A DNA stretch of 64,000 nt from Pseudomonas parafulva NBRC 16636 = DSM 17004 (GCF_000730645.1 NZ_BBIU01000006.1:62001-126000), one strand, 5' to 3'. Counted from the stretch's first letter, positions 27,713 to 37,924 are shown. Translations and numbers: made by a program. Notes: generated by a model not told the origin, from the sequence alone.

Positions 27713-30088
27713 TTGGTAGAGTACGTAGTTTCCCTCGAAAAGCTCGGCGTCCATGATGTGGAGCATGTGGGGGGCAAGAACGCATCCCTGGGCGAGATGA
27801 TCAGCAATCTTGCCGGTGCCGGCGTGTCCGTGCCGGGCGGCTTTGCCACTACGGCTCAGGCGTACCGTGACTTTCTCGAGCAAAGCGGCCTGAACGACCA
27901 GATCCACGCTGCGCTGGACGCCCTGGACGTAGACGATGTCAATGCCCTGGCCAAGACCGGTGCGCAGATCCGCCAGTGGGTGATGGATGCACCCTTCCCG
28001 GCCCGCCTGGATGCCGAGATCCGCACCGCCTTCGCCGAAATGTCCAAGGGCAACGACAATATGGCGGTGGCCGTGCGCTCGTCGGCCACTGCCGAAGACC
28101 TGCCAGACGCCTCGTTTGCTGGCCAGCAGGAAACCTTCCTCAACATCCGCGGTGTCGACAACGTCATCCGTGCGGCCAAGGAAGTGTTCGCCTCGCTGTT
28201 CAACGACCGCGCCATCGCCTACCGCGTGCATCAGGGCTTCGACCACAAGCTGGTAGCCCTGTCGGCCGGCGTGCAGCGCATGGTGCGCTCGGAAACCGGT
28301 ACCGCCGGCGTGATGTTCACCCTCGACACCGAGTCCGGCTTCCGTGACGTGGTGTTCATTACCGGCGCCTACGGCCTGGGCGAAACCGTGGTGCAGGGTG
28401 CGGTGAACCCTGACGAATTCTACGTGCACAAGAACACCCTGCAGGCCGGCCGCCCGGCCATCCTGCGTCGCAACCTGGGCAGCAAGGCCATCAAGATGAT
28501 CTACGGCGACGAGGCCAAGGCCGGTCGTTCGGTGAAAACCGTCGACGTGGACCGTGCCGAGCGTGCGCGCTTCTGCCTGAGCGATGCCGAGGTCAGCGAG
28601 CTGGCCAAGCAGGCCATGATCATCGAACAGCACTACCAGCGCCCGATGGACATCGAATGGGCCAAGGACGGCGATGACGGCCAGCTGTATATCGTTCAGG
28701 CGCGCCCTGAAACGGTCAAGAGCCGTTCCAGCGCCAACGTGATGGAGCGCTACCTGCTGAAAGAGAAGGGCACTGTGCTGGTCGAGGGCCGTGCCATTGG
28801 GCAGCGTATTGGTGCAGGCAAGGTTCGCGTCATCAATGACGTGTCCGAAATGGACAAGGTACAGCCAGGTGATGTGCTGGTTTCCGACATGACCGACCCG
28901 GATTGGGAGCCGGTGATGAAGCGCGCCAGTGCCATCGTCACCAACCGTGGCGGGCGTACCTGCCACGCCGCGATCATTGCCCGTGAGCTGGGTATTCCGG
29001 CAGTGGTCGGGTGCGGCAATGCCACGCAGATCCTCAAGGACGGCCAGGGTGTGACGGTTTCCTGCGCCGAGGGCGACACCGGTTTCATCTTCGAGGGCGA
29101 GCTGGGCTTCGACATCAAGCAGAACTCGGTCGATGCCATGCCCGAACTGCCATTCAAGATCATGATGAACGTCGGCAACCCCGACCGCGCCTTCGACTTC
29201 GCCCAGTTGCCCAACGCCGGTGTGGGCCTGGCACGTCTGGAGTTCATCATCAACCGCATGATCGGCGTGCACCCCAAGGCCTTGCTGAACTACGCCGGGT
29301 TGCCGCCAGAGCTCAAAGACAGCGTCGACAAACGCATCGCCGGCTACGATGACCCGGTCGGCTTCTACGTCGAGAAGCTGGTTGAAGGCATCAGCACCCT
29401 GGCAGCCGCGTTCTACCCGAAGAAGGTCATCGTGCGCCTGTCGGACTTCAAGTCCAACGAGTACGCCAACTTGATCGGCGGCAAGCTGTACGAGCCGGAA
29501 GAAGAGAACCCGATGCTGGGCTTCCGCGGTGCCTCGCGCTACATCAGCGAAGCCTTCCGTGACTGCTTCGAGCTCGAGTGCCGTGCGCTCAAGCGGGTGC
29601 GCAACGAGATGGGCCTGACCAACGTCGAGATCATGGTGCCGTTCGTGCGTACCCTCGGTGAAGCGAGCCAGGTGGTCGACCTGCTGGCCGAGAATGGCCT
29701 GGCCCGTGGCGATAACGGCCTGCGCGTGATCATGATGTGCGAGCTGCCGTCCAACGCCATTCTGGCCGACGAGTTCCTCGAGTACTTCGACGGCTTCTCG
29801 ATCGGTTCCAACGACCTGACCCAGCTGACCTTGGGCCTGGACCGTGATTCGGGCATCATTGCCCACCTGTTCGACGAGCGTAACCCGGCCGTCAAGAAGC
29901 TGCTGGCCAATGCCATTGCCGCCTGCAACAAGGCCGGCAAGTACATCGGCATCTGTGGTCAGGGCCCATCGGACCACCCTGACCTCGCCAAATGGCTGAT
30001 GGAGCAGGGCATCGACAGCGTGTCGCTGAACCCGGACTCGGTGCTCGAAACCTGGTTCTACCTGGCCGAAGGCCAGGGCGCAGCCTGA
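27713..30088 (+). CDS. ppsA: Phosphoenolpyruvate synthase (TTG start)
   Basis: A 791-residue PEP synthase that converts pyruvate, ATP and water to PEP, AMP and phosphate for gluconeogenesis. I assign the TTG at 27713 as start, because GGAGA lies seven bases upstream and the protein then opens with the usual [11 protein letters not shown]. The ATP-grasp domain carries [20 protein letters not shown]; the phospho-histidine swivel has GGRTCHAAI with His418 as the phospho-acceptor; and the PEP-binding TIM barrel ends the protein ([29 protein letters not shown]). The divergent ppsR product is expected to control it by phosphorylation near that histidine. Confidence 0.96.
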   Translation: MVEYVVSLEKLGVHDVEHVGGKNASLGEMISNLAGAGVSVPGGFATTAQAYRDFLEQSGLNDQIHAALDALDVDDVNALAKTGAQIRQWVMDAPFPARLDAEIRTAFAEMSKGNDNMAVAVRSSATAEDLPDASFAGQQETFLNIRGVDNVIRAAKEVFASLFNDRAIAYRVHQGFDHKLVALSAGVQRMVRSETGTAGVMFTLDTESGFRDVVFITGAYGLGETVVQGAVNPDEFYVHKNTLQAGRPAILRRNLGSKAIKMIYGDEAKAGRSVKTVDVDRAERARFCLSDAEVSELAKQAMIIEQHYQRPMDIEWAKDGDDGQLYIVQARPETVKSRSSANVMERYLLKEKGTVLVEGRAIGQRIGAGKVRVINDVSEMDKVQPGDVLVSDMTDPDWEPVMKRASAIVTNRGGRTCHAAIIARELGIPAVVGCGNATQILKDGQGVTVSCAEGDTGFIFEGELGFDIKQNSVDAMPELPFKIMMNVGNPDRAFDFAQLPNAGVGLARLEFIINRMIGVHPKALLNYAGLPPELKDSVDKRIAGYDDPVGFYVEKLVEGISTLAAAFYPKKVIVRLSDFKSNEYANLIGGKLYEPEEENPMLGFRGASRYISEAFRDCFELECRALKRVRNEMGLTNVEIMVPFVRTLGEASQVVDLLAENGLARGDNGLRVIMMCELPSNAILADEFLEYFDGFSIGSNDLTQLTLGLDRDSGIIAHLFDERNPAVKKLLANAIAACNKAGKYIGICGQGPSDHPDLAKWLMEQGIDSVSLNPDSVLETWFYLAEGQGAA

Positions 30089-30099
30089 TCCAACGAAAC

Positions 30100-30126
30100 G
30101 CGGGGCAGCGTCTGGCGTAGCCCCGC
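30100..30126 (+). terminator. Possible weak terminator hairpin after ppsA
   Basis: GCGGGGC and GCCCCGC are separated by 13 bases, starting 12 bases after the ppsA stop. No T-run follows, so termination is uncertain. Confidence 0.4.
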
Positions 30127-30194
30127 CTGGTATTTCCAGGGCGAGTTCCAGCAATGGATCCCGCCCTTTTTTGTGCACCAAGCCATCTGACCTT

Positions 30195-31187
30195 ATGCAA
30201 AGCAGCAGCACTCTTTTTCCCGTAGCCTTGCTCAGTGCCGAGCGCCGCGGTGATCTCAGCGAAGACGTCTACCGAATCAAAGCCGGCAATGGCCCCGACC
30301 CCACCGTGGAACTGGCGGTAACGCGCCTGGGGCTGGCGGACCAGCGCGTGGTCCAGGGCACCCCGATCATTCTGCTGCACGGCAGCTTCTCCAATCGACG
30401 CTTCTGGTACTCGCCCAAAGGCCTTGGCCTGGGCGCTTACCTGGCGCGCGCGGGCTTCGACGTGTGGATCCCGGAAATGCGAGGGCATGGCCTGTCGCCG
30501 CGCAACCGCGACTGGTCACATAACTGCGTCGCCGCCTACGCCCGCGATGACTTGCCGGCCATTGCCGCATTCGTGCGCGAGCAGGCAGGGCAGGTGCCCT
30601 ATTGGGTAGGCCACTCCCTGGGGGGGACCACGCTGGCAGCGGCATTGGGTGGCGGGTTCTTGAGTGAGGGGCAGGTGGCTGGGGTGGCACTGTTCGGCAC
30701 CCAGGTCAGCCGCCGCTACTGGCCATTGAAACTCCCGCCTGTGGTGTGGGGTGCAAAAATGCTGCTCAGGCGCTGGGGGCAGTTATCCGGCCCGCGTTTC
30801 AAGCGCGGGCCGGAGGACGAGCCCATCGGCCTGGCGTTCGAAAGCCTGCGCTGGCACGGCCTGTTCGGTCGCTTTGGCGACAGGCACCAGGATTGGTGGG
30901 CCGGGCTTGCCCAAGTGAGTGTGCCGCTGCTGGCCGTTGCCGGTGCGGCCGACGCGCAAGACCCGGTGTGGGCCTGCCGCCAGCTGTTCGCGCAATGGGG
31001 TGACGCGCGCAAGCAGTTCATTTGCCTGGGGCCCGAAGAGGGGTTCGAAGCCTTCGGGCATGTCGACATGCTGGTGAGCAAGGCAGCGCAGGCACAGGTA
31101 TGGCCGCTGGTGGCGCGCTGGCTGCGTGAATCGCCTGCGGCGGTGCAGCGCGCTTGCGACGCATCGCAGCCCTTGACCGCCAGCTGA
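30195..31187 (+). CDS. Alpha/beta hydrolase
   Basis: A 330-residue alpha/beta hydrolase. The oxyanion region HGSFSNRRFW, the GHSLGG nucleophile elbow and a C-terminal HVDML histidine give the expected catalytic frame. I start it at the ATG at 30195; a GTG at 30171 is in frame. In P. aeruginosa the same position between ppsA and rraA is held by a hydrolase, so the neighbourhood is conserved. The substrate is unknown; the family includes esterases and lipases. Confidence 0.83.
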   Translation: MQSSSTLFPVALLSAERRGDLSEDVYRIKAGNGPDPTVELAVTRLGLADQRVVQGTPIILLHGSFSNRRFWYSPKGLGLGAYLARAGFDVWIPEMRGHGLSPRNRDWSHNCVAAYARDDLPAIAAFVREQAGQVPYWVGHSLGGTTLAAALGGGFLSEGQVAGVALFGTQVSRRYWPLKLPPVVWGAKMLLRRWGQLSGPRFKRGPEDEPIGLAFESLRWHGLFGRFGDRHQDWWAGLAQVSVPLLAVAGAADAQDPVWACRQLFAQWGDARKQFICLGPEEGFEAFGHVDMLVSKAAQAQVWPLVARWLRESPAAVQRACDASQPLTAS

Positions 31188-31317
31188 CCGGTGCTCGGCA
31201 GTGCTTGCAGCGTCACCGCAGGCAACACATGACTGTGCGGTCCGGGATGACTGCGGCGGCCTCGGCGGTGTAGCCTTGGCCGATACCCGTTTTCGTTGTG
31301 ACTGACAGGAGCTTCCC

Positions 31318-31809
31318 ATGCAGCATTACGTAACGCCTGACCTGTGTGACGCCTACCCCGACCTGGTGCAGGTGGTGGAACCGATGTTCAGCAATTTTGG
31401 CGGCCGTGATTCCTTCGGTGGCCAGATCGTCACGATCAAATGCTTCGAGGACAACTCACTGGTCCGGGAGCAAGTGGACCTCGATGGCAAGGGCAAGGTG
31501 CTGGTGGTGGACGGCGGCGGTTCGCTGCGCCGCGCGCTGCTGGGTGACATGCTCGCGGAAAAGGCTGCAAAGAACGGTTGGGAGGGCCTGGTCATCTATG
31601 GCTGCGTGCGCGATGTCGACGTGCTGATCCAGACCGACGTCGGCGTGCAGGCGCTGGCCAGCCACCCGATGAAAACCGACAAGCGAGGCATCGGCGACCT
31701 GAACGTGGTCGTCACATTCGCAGGCGTCACGTTCCGCCCGGGTGAGTATGTCTATGCCGACAACAATGGCGTGTTGGTTTCGCCCAGCCCGTTGCAGATG
31801 CCGGAGTGA
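31318..31809 (+). CDS. rraA: Ribonuclease E activity regulator RraA
   Basis: A 163-residue RraA protein. The start follows AGGAG. The central glycine motif [19 protein letters not shown] and [14 protein letters not shown] are as in RraA, which binds RNase E and lowers mRNA decay in enterobacteria; the wider family also includes HMG/CHA aldolases. The pseudomonad placement next to cmaX and length near 160 favour RraA. Confidence 0.9.
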   Translation: MQHYVTPDLCDAYPDLVQVVEPMFSNFGGRDSFGGQIVTIKCFEDNSLVREQVDLDGKGKVLVVDGGGSLRRALLGDMLAEKAAKNGWEGLVIYGCVRDVDVLIQTDVGVQALASHPMKTDKRGIGDLNVVVTFAGVTFRPGEYVYADNNGVLVSPSPLQMPE

Positions 31810-31836
31810 CGCGCCACGCGCGCTGATGGAGCTTTG

Positions 31837-32832
31837 ATGTTCGAGGAAGACAACGCGCAGTGGGGGCTGGTGCACGCCCTGGTGCTCGATGGTAAAGGTG
31901 GCGCACACACGATTGCCCGTACCGAACTGGATGCGCTCCAGCTGCAGCCGGAGCAGAGCCTGTGGCTGCACTGGGACCGCAGCCACCCCCAGACCCGCTC
32001 CTGGCTGATGCGCGACAGTGGCCTGAGCGAGTTCGCCTGCGAGCTGCTGCTTGAAGAAAACACCCGGCCGCGCCTGCTGCCGATGGCGGACGAGCAGCTG
32101 TTGCTGTTCTTGCGAGGGGTAAACCTGAACCCGGGTGCCGAACCTGAAGACATGGTATCGGTGCGCATCTTCGCCCAGGCCCAGCGGGTGATATCCCTGC
32201 GGCTGCGGCCGCTTCGCGCCAGCGACGAAATCTTGCAACTGCTGGAACAGGGGAGGGGGCCGAAGTCGGCCTCCGAACTGCTGTTGCTGATGGGGGAACT
32301 GCTGACCGAAAAGGTCCAGGGGCTGGTCAGCGACCTGGCCGAGCTGGTAGACATGGAAGAAGAAAAGGTGGAGTCCGACGAGCGGCATACACCTGAGCAA
32401 GGCAGTTTGCAGCAGATCCGTCGGCGTGCGGCTGGCCTGCGACGCTTCCTGGCGCCCCAGCGGGATATCTATGCGCACCTGTCCCGCAGTAAGTGGGCGT
32501 GGTTCGCCGATGCCGATGCCGACTACTGGAACGAGCTCAACAACAGCCTCATTCGCTACCTGGAGGAGCTGGAGCTGACCCGCGAGCGGGCAGCGCTGGT
32601 GCTGGAAAGCGAGGACCGGCGGCGCAGCGAGCGGATGAACCGCACCATGTACCGCTTTGGCATCATTACCTGCATCTTCCTGCCCATGAGCTTCATTACC
32701 GGGCTGTTGGGTATCAACGTGGGTGGCATTCCGGGGGCTCAGAACCCTTATGGCTTCCTGTTCGCGTGCCTTGTCGTGCTAGGGCTTGCGGTCGGGCAAT
32801 GGTGGCTGTTCAGGCGGCTGCAATGGGTGTGA
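31837..32832 (+). CDS. cmaX: CorA-family divalent cation transporter CmaX
   Basis: A 331-residue CorA/ZntB-type protein. I start it at the ATG at 31837, six bases after GGAG; the TTG directly before it is open too. A large N-terminal cytoplasmic domain (residues ~1-265) with long acidic helices leads to two C-terminal helices. The signature loop between them reads LLGINVGGIPG, the GIN variant of the CorA GMN motif seen in ZntB-like members. In pseudomonads this gene precedes crfX and cmpX and is called cmaX. Transport of zinc or magnesium is inferred from the family. Confidence 0.87.
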   Translation: MFEEDNAQWGLVHALVLDGKGGAHTIARTELDALQLQPEQSLWLHWDRSHPQTRSWLMRDSGLSEFACELLLEENTRPRLLPMADEQLLLFLRGVNLNPGAEPEDMVSVRIFAQAQRVISLRLRPLRASDEILQLLEQGRGPKSASELLLLMGELLTEKVQGLVSDLAELVDMEEEKVESDERHTPEQGSLQQIRRRAAGLRRFLAPQRDIYAHLSRSKWAWFADADADYWNELNNSLIRYLEELELTRERAALVLESEDRRRSERMNRTMYRFGIITCIFLPMSFITGLLGINVGGIPGAQNPYGFLFACLVVLGLAVGQWWLFRRLQWV

Positions 32833-32919
32833 CAGATGCGTGTGGGGCCGTGCTGGCGACGCCGGTTGTGACCCATTGGCCGGCGGCCTCGTCTCTTGCT
32901 GATACTGCGCGAGGTGCCC

Positions 32920-33192
32920 ATGCACGATCCGTTTGAACAATCCCTGCGTGACCTGCTCAAGGCGTCACCGTCCGGCAACGATCGCCATGACAGCGACGAC
33001 GCTGCCTGCCTGGGTCGTGTGCTGAAAACCGCCAACCGTCAGGTGGGTGCCGGTGACCTGTTCAGCCTGCTTGGCCGCTGGAGCCAGGCGCTGCTGATCG
33101 CCGTCAACAATGGCTCGGCGCATGTGGCGCCGGTGCGTAGACATTCTTCCCGCAACGCTGCCAACGGCAGCAAAGCAGATAAGGCCGATTGA
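32920..33192 (+). CDS. crfX: Small cytosolic protein CrfX
   Basis: A 90-residue hydrophilic protein without signal peptide. The ATG at 32920 follows GAGGT. Its only clue is position between cmaX and cmpX, where pseudomonads carry crfX; the stop is two bases before cmpX, so they are coupled. The C-terminal tail is basic and serine-rich. No domain of known function is seen. Confidence 0.8.
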   Translation: MHDPFEQSLRDLLKASPSGNDRHDSDDAACLGRVLKTANRQVGAGDLFSLLGRWSQALLIAVNNGSAHVAPVRRHSSRNAANGSKADKAD

Positions 33193-33194
33193 AT

Positions 33195-34019
33195 ATGGAA
33201 CTCGATCTCTGGACCCAGAGCCTGGTTACCGCGATGACCGCCCTTTGGACCAAAGTGGCGAACTTCATCCCTAACCTGTTTGGCGCACTGGTCGTGGTAT
33301 TGCTCGGCTTTGTCGTGGCCAAGCTGCTCGACACGCTGCTTTCCAAGCTGTTGGCGAAGTTTGGCCTGGACCGCCTGATGGCCGGAACCGGCTTGACAAA
33401 GATGCTGGGTCGCGTGGGCATTCAGGTGCCCATCTCCACCCTGATCGGCAAGATCGTCTACTGGTTCGTGCTGCTGGTATTCCTGGTGTCGGCCGCCGAG
33501 TCCCTGGGCCTGGAGCGTGTGTCGGCAACACTCGACATGCTCGCCCTGTACCTGCCCAAGGTGTTCGGCGCAGCCCTGGTGCTGCTGGCCGGGGTGCTGC
33601 TGGCCCAGGTGGCCAACGGGCTGGTGCGTGGCGCTGCCGAAGGCATCGGCCTCGAATACTCCGCAGGCCTGGGGCGCATTACCCAGGGCTTGGTGATCAT
33701 CATCAGCATTTCCGTCGCGATCAGCCAGCTGGAGGTCAAGACCGATCTGCTCAACCACGTGATCGTGATTGGCCTGATTACCGTTGGTCTGGCCGTGGCG
33801 CTCGCCATGGGCCTGGGCAGCCGCGAGATTGCCGGGCAAATCATCGCCGGCATCTATGTGCGCGAGCTGTTCCAGGTAGGCCAGCACGTGCGGATTGGCG
33901 AGGTCGAAGGGCACATCGAGGAAATCGGCACGGTCAAGACAACCTTGCTCACAGATGAAGGCGAGCTGGTGTCACTGTCCAACCGTGCGTTGCTGGAGCA
34001 GCGGGTCAATAGCCGCTGA
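33195..34019 (+). CDS. cmpX: Mechanosensitive-channel-like membrane protein CmpX
   Basis: A 274-residue membrane protein of the conserved TM-helix plus MscS-beta-domain kind. Five hydrophobic segments are visible (around residues 22-48, 82-100, 116-140, 155-175, 185-205), followed by the beta-domain (VGQHVRIGEVEGHIEEIGTV). The start is the ATG at 33195, two bases after the crfX stop; a TTG six bases earlier overlaps it. In P. aeruginosa and P. fluorescens cmpX loss perturbs membrane physiology and SigX activity. Confidence 0.88.
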   Translation: MELDLWTQSLVTAMTALWTKVANFIPNLFGALVVVLLGFVVAKLLDTLLSKLLAKFGLDRLMAGTGLTKMLGRVGIQVPISTLIGKIVYWFVLLVFLVSAAESLGLERVSATLDMLALYLPKVFGAALVLLAGVLLAQVANGLVRGAAEGIGLEYSAGLGRITQGLVIIISISVAISQLEVKTDLLNHVIVIGLITVGLAVALAMGLGSREIAGQIIAGIYVRELFQVGQHVRIGEVEGHIEEIGTVKTTLLTDEGELVSLSNRALLEQRVNSR

Positions 34020-34108
34020 GCGCCCAAAGCTGTTAATGTATGCCGCCGCGAAAACAGACCTGATGGGGTTTCGCGGCGACATTGACCTGACTGTCGGCCA
34101 GATCCGTT

Positions 34109-34699
34109 TTGAATAAAGTGCCTTCGCCGCCCATGCGTTATGAACCCCGCGAGCTCACCGACGAAGAGTTGGTGGCGCGATCGCATGAGGAGCTGTACCA
34201 CGTTACGCGCGCCTATGAGGAGCTCATGCGGCGCTACCAGCGAACCCTGTTCAACGTGTGTGCACGTTATTTGGGGAACGACCGTGACGCCGACGATGTC
34301 TGTCAGGAAGTGATGCTGAAGGTGCTGTACGGCCTGAAGAATTTCGAAGGGAAATCCAAGTTCAAGACCTGGTTGTATAGCATCACCTACAACGAGTGCA
34401 TCACGCAGTACCGCAAGGAGCGTCGCAAGCGTCGACTGATGGATGCGTTGAGTCTCGACCCTGTTGAAGAGGCGTCCGAGGACAAGGCGCCGAAAGCCGA
34501 AGAAAAAGGGGGCCTGGATAAGTGGCTGGTTCATGTGAACCCGATTGACCGGGAAATCCTGGTGCTGCGCTTTGTCGCAGAACTGGAGTTCCAGGAAATC
34601 GCCGATATCATGCACATGGGCTTGAGCGCAACCAAAATGCGTTACAAGCGTGCGCTCGACAAGCTTCGAGAGAAATTTGCCGGTCTCGATGAAACTTAG
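34109..34699 (+). CDS. sigX: ECF sigma factor SigX
   Basis: A 196-residue ECF sigma factor. Region 2 (YQRTLFNVCARYLGND, RDADDVCQEVMLKV) and region 4 (LEFQEIADIMHMGLSATKMRY) are complete. The start is taken as TTG at 34109, giving the length known for SigX; an ATG at 34133 is an alternative. SigX controls oprF, fatty-acid synthesis and membrane fluidity. It is followed by oprF, its main target, after 111 bases. Confidence 0.93.
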   Translation: MNKVPSPPMRYEPRELTDEELVARSHEELYHVTRAYEELMRRYQRTLFNVCARYLGNDRDADDVCQEVMLKVLYGLKNFEGKSKFKTWLYSITYNECITQYRKERRKRRLMDALSLDPVEEASEDKAPKAEEKGGLDKWLVHVNPIDREILVLRFVAELEFQEIADIMHMGLSATKMRYKRALDKLREKFAGLDET

Positions 34700-34810
34700 T
34701 GGCCAGCAAATATCTCTAACCAACCGGCGAGTTCTGCTAGACTTGCCGTCGAGTTGTCCCCCTTGTTTTTGGTGGGACTGCTTAACTATCACCAGATGGG
34801 GATTTAACGG
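34700..34810 (+). promoter_or_regulatory. sigX-oprF intergenic region, oprF promoter
   Basis: This 111-base gap is where pseudomonads carry SigX- and vegetative-type oprF promoters. I cannot assign -35 and -10 boxes reliably. A GTCCC...GGGAC inverted repeat with a T-rich loop lies at about 34757-34778 and could form a leader hairpin. Confidence 0.45.
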
Positions 34811-35848
34811 ATGAAACTGAAAAACACCTTGGGCTTGGCCATTGGTTCGCTCGTAGCCGCCACTTCGATTGGCGCTATGGCACAAGGTCAAGGCGCCGTC
34901 GAGACTGAAATCTTCTACAAGAAAGAATTCTTCGACAGCCAGCGCGACTTCAAAAACGACGGTAACCTGTTCGGCGGTTCGATCGGTTACTTCCTGACCG
35001 ACGACGTCGAGCTGCGTCTGGGCTACGACGAAGTCCACAACGCTCGTGGCGACGACGGCAAGAACATCAAGGGCTCCAACACCGCCCTGGACGCCGTTTA
35101 CCACTTCAACAACCCGTACGACGCTATCCGCCCGTACGTTTCCGCTGGTTTCTCGCACCAGTCGATCGGCCAGACCGGCCGTGGTGGTCGTAACCACTCC
35201 ACCTTCGCCAACGTTGGCGCAGGCGCCAAGTGGTACATCACTGACATGTTCTACGCCCGTGCCGGCGTAGAAGCTCAGTACAACATCGACCAGGGTGACA
35301 CCGAGTGGGCACCAAGCGTTGGTGTTGGTCTGAACTTCGGCGGTAGCCCGAAAAACCAAGCTGCTCCAGCACCTGCTCCAGTGGCTGAAGTGTGCACCGA
35401 CTCCGACAACGACGGCGTTTGCGACAACGTTGACAAGTGCCCGGACACCCCGGCCAACGTCACCGTTGACGCCGATGGCTGCCCAGCTGTTGCTGAAGTC
35501 GTTCGCGTTGAGCTGGACGTCAAGTTCGACTTCGACAAGTCGGTCGTCAAGCCTAACAGCTACGGCGACATCAAAAACCTGGCTGACTTCATGAAGCAGT
35601 ACCCACAAACCACCACCGTGGTTGAAGGTCACACTGACTCCGTGGGTCCAGACGCTTACAACCAGAAGCTGTCCGAGCGTCGTGCCAACGCTGTCAAGCA
35701 AGTCCTGACCCAGCAGTACGGCGTAGAATCCAGCCGTGTTGACTCGGTTGGCTACGGCGAAACCCGTCCGGTTGCTGACAACGCCACCGAAGAAGGCCGT
35801 GCTATCAACCGTCGCGTTGAAGCTCAGGTAGAAGCCCAAGCCAAGTAA
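34811..35848 (+). CDS. oprF: Major outer membrane porin OprF
   Basis: A 345-residue OmpA-family porin. The signal peptide is cleaved after residue 24 (GAMA). An eight-strand beta-barrel fills residues ~25-185, then a Pro/Ala hinge, a calcium-type repeat with paired cysteines (TDSDNDGVCDNVDKCPDTP), and a C-terminal OmpA peptidoglycan-binding domain with VEGHTDSVGPDAYNQKLSER. Codon use is unusually uniform for the window, as expected for a very highly expressed gene. It anchors the outer membrane to the cell wall and gives low-efficiency diffusion. Confidence 0.97.
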   Translation: MKLKNTLGLAIGSLVAATSIGAMAQGQGAVETEIFYKKEFFDSQRDFKNDGNLFGGSIGYFLTDDVELRLGYDEVHNARGDDGKNIKGSNTALDAVYHFNNPYDAIRPYVSAGFSHQSIGQTGRGGRNHSTFANVGAGAKWYITDMFYARAGVEAQYNIDQGDTEWAPSVGVGLNFGGSPKNQAAPAPAPVAEVCTDSDNDGVCDNVDKCPDTPANVTVDADGCPAVAEVVRVELDVKFDFDKSVVKPNSYGDIKNLADFMKQYPQTTTVVEGHTDSVGPDAYNQKLSERRANAVKQVLTQQYGVESSRVDSVGYGETRPVADNATEEGRAINRRVEAQVEAQAK

Positions 35849-35864
35849 TTGGTTGAAGCTTCAT

Positions 35865-35892
35865 GAAAAACCCGGCTCAGGCCGGGTTTTTC
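35865..35892 (+). terminator. Rho-independent terminator of oprF
   Basis: AAAAACCCGGC, a tetraloop, and GCCGGGTTTTTC follow the oprF stop by 16 bases; a classic intrinsic terminator. Confidence 0.93.
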
Positions 35893-36028
35893 TTTGCCTG
35901 CCTGTAATGTGTGATTAGGGGGCAGGCGAGTGGGCGGGTGAGCAGGCATTCGGGGCACGATGTGCTGTCCTGTCAGGCCTTCGCTGGCTATAATCGCCCC
36001 TCACCCATACCCCGAGCCTTGCCCGCCC

Positions 36029-37054
36029 ATGTATAACCTGGCCCGCCAGCTGCTGTTCAAGCTTTCCCCGGAAACCTCTCACGACCTGTCGCTGGACCTG
36101 ATCGGTGCAGGTGGCCGCCTGGGGCTCAACGGTAAGCTATGTAAACAGCCAGCAGCGTTGCCGGTCACCGTGATGGGCCTGAACTTCGCCAACCCGGTCG
36201 GCCTGGCTGCAGGCCTGGACAAGAATGGCACGGCCATCGATGGCTTCGCCCAGCTTGGCTTCGGCTTTGTCGAGGTCGGTACGGTTACCCCGCGCCCACA
36301 GCCGGGTAATCCCAAGCCCAGGCTGTTCCGCCTGCCTGAAGCCACTGCCATCATCAACCGCATGGGCTTCAACAACCTGGGTGTCGACCATTTGCTGGCG
36401 CGCGTGCGTGCTGCGCGGTACCGCGGTGTGCTGGGCATCAATATCGGCAAGAACTTCGATACACCGGTTGAACGCGCCGTGGATGATTACCTCATCTGCC
36501 TGGACAAGGTGTACAACGCGGCCAGCTATATCACCGTCAACGTCAGCTCGCCCAATACACCCGGCCTGCGCAGCCTGCAGTTCGGTGATTCACTCAAGCA
36601 ATTGCTCGATGCCTTGGCCGAGCGCCGTGAGCAATTGGCGTCAGCAAGTGGCAAGCGTGTGCCGCTGGCCATCAAGATCGCACCGGACATGACCGACGAG
36701 GAGACTGCACTGGTGGCCGCTGCGCTGGTGGCGTCAGGCATGGATGCAGTGATCGCCACCAACACCACACTGGGCCGTGAGGGCGTCGAAGCGTTGCCGT
36801 ATGGCGCAGAGGCGGGCGGGTTGTCGGGTGCTCCGGTTTTGCAGAAGAGCACGCATATCGTCAAGGTGATGGCGGGGGAGTTGGGTGGCAAGTTGCCCAT
36901 CATCGCTGCGGGTGGTATCACCGAGGGCCGGCATGCGGCTGAGAAAATCGCTGCGGGAGCCAGCCTGGTTCAGGTCTATTCCGGCTTCATTTACAAGGGC
37001 CCGGCGCTGGTGCGCGAGGCAGTCGATGCCATAGCAGCCATGCCCCGGCCTTGA
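36029..37054 (+). CDS. pyrD: Dihydroorotate dehydrogenase (quinone), class 2
   Basis: A 341-residue membrane-associated dehydrogenase, fourth step of pyrimidine synthesis, passing electrons to quinone through FMN. The N-terminal amphipathic helix ([19 protein letters not shown]) is the class 2 quinone-binding element. [25 protein letters not shown] with the catalytic serine, and [10 protein letters not shown] are as expected. The start is the ATG at 36029; upstream codons to 35960 are open but not conserved in the family. Confidence 0.96.
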   Translation: MYNLARQLLFKLSPETSHDLSLDLIGAGGRLGLNGKLCKQPAALPVTVMGLNFANPVGLAAGLDKNGTAIDGFAQLGFGFVEVGTVTPRPQPGNPKPRLFRLPEATAIINRMGFNNLGVDHLLARVRAARYRGVLGINIGKNFDTPVERAVDDYLICLDKVYNAASYITVNVSSPNTPGLRSLQFGDSLKQLLDALAERREQLASASGKRVPLAIKIAPDMTDEETALVAAALVASGMDAVIATNTTLGREGVEALPYGAEAGGLSGAPVLQKSTHIVKVMAGELGGKLPIIAAGGITEGRHAAEKIAAGASLVQVYSGFIYKGPALVREAVDAIAAMPRP

Positions 37055-37068
37055 ATGGCCCAAAAGAA

Positions 37069-37087
37069 GGGCCCCTTGAAGGGGCCC
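37069..37087 (-). terminator. Hairpin between pyrD and rmf
   Basis: GGGCCCC and GGGGCCC form a 7-bp stem with a short loop. Read on the minus strand it is followed by TTCTTTT, so it most likely terminates rmf, and may also end pyrD. Confidence 0.7.
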
Positions 37088-37148
37088 CTGGGTCTCAGCC
37101 CGCCGCCCGGATGGGGCGTGCATGGTAAATCGAATTCAGCGTCCTCGA

Positions 37149-37364
37149 TCAGCCAACGGCGTGATTTTCGTTGAGTCTATGGATGCCAGCGGTGCCCGTC
37201 ATGCCGTCCCAGTTATCGCCGCGGCCCTCCCGCCAGCCGTTGATCCAGGCTTGGCGCACAGAAGGAAGATTGAAGGGGCAAAGCTCGCGGGATTTGCCGG
37301 TGACCCCGTATTGGTAGCCACGTGAATATGCTCTTTCCAACGGATCACGCTTAAGTCTTCTCAT
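37149..37364 (-). CDS. rmf: Ribosome modulation factor
   Basis: A 71-residue RMF: RRLKRDPLERAYSRGYQYG at the N-terminus, then CPF and WINGWREGRGDNWDG. It binds 70S ribosomes and drives formation of dormant 100S dimers in stationary phase. GAGGG lies nine bases before the ATG. Convergent with pyrD. Confidence 0.95.
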   Translation of the reverse strand: MRRLKRDPLERAYSRGYQYGVTGKSRELCPFNLPSVRQAWINGWREGRGDNWDGMTGTAGIHRLNENHAVG

Positions 37365-37924
37365 AGGGTGTTGCCCTCACTTGTTGACTGTAATGTCCCG
37401 TCGGCCTCCAAGAGGCCGGGCAGAATCGTTCTGCCGGTGTTCGCTCGCTGCCGGCGTCGCGAGCGTGTTGTGCCGCCTCGTTGCGAAGCGGCCTGAGACC
37501 AGTTCTAACCAATGCAGGACAGCGTGTGAATGATCGATTTGTCATAAGCACGTAACCTTTCCAAGGGTCAGGGGATAAGTAAATAAATGCGACTCAACCT
37601 TATTTGGCCTTGAGGCCGGTATGACCGGGGTTTGCTGAACGTTGACGTCATTTTGCCACCGCTGATGGCGGTGCCAGGAAATAACTTGAAATGCGACGAA
37701 GGGTCACATGTGCCCCTGACGTTGCCAGAATTTTACGTACTGCCTGATGATCTAAGCTGTCTTTGCCCCGTGGCCAAGCGCGCATCCATCAGGCGGCCCG
37801 GCCCTAGTGGCACCCAAGGGGGTGTGCAGGGCCACCCGCAGGCCTGTTGGAAAGGTTTGCGGGCAAACATCGCGGGGTGATGCGTTGCCTCGTCTGTCAA
37901 ATAGCCAAAGGCGCTGGATTACTC
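37365..37924. other. 560-bp gene-poor region between rmf and rlmKL
   Basis: This long gap holds the divergent promoters of rmf and rlmKL. I see hairpins GGCCTC-caa-GAGGCC and CGGGCAGAA-tc-GTTCTGCCGG back to back around 37399-37440, and a near-palindrome GGGTCACATGTGCCC at 37701-37715. Short frames inside it lack coding character. A small RNA or long structured leader of rmf is possible. Confidence 0.45.

Noticed and set aside
30171-30194. GTG start for the alpha/beta hydrolase
   Set aside because: The ATG at 30195 gives a normal hydrolase start and neither has a strong ribosome site.
27614-30211. An 865-codon minus-strand frame opposite ppsA
   Set aside because: Same cause as for gdhB: high-GC shadow frame, no ribosome site and no family likeness.
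33854-35839. A 661-codon minus-strand frame across oprF, sigX and cmpX
   Set aside because: It covers three clear genes on the other strand; composition is that of a reverse-complement shadow.
37632-37880. Possible 82-residue gene upstream of rlmKL
   Set aside because: No ribosome site, no family likeness, and its frame ends inside the rlmKL leader.
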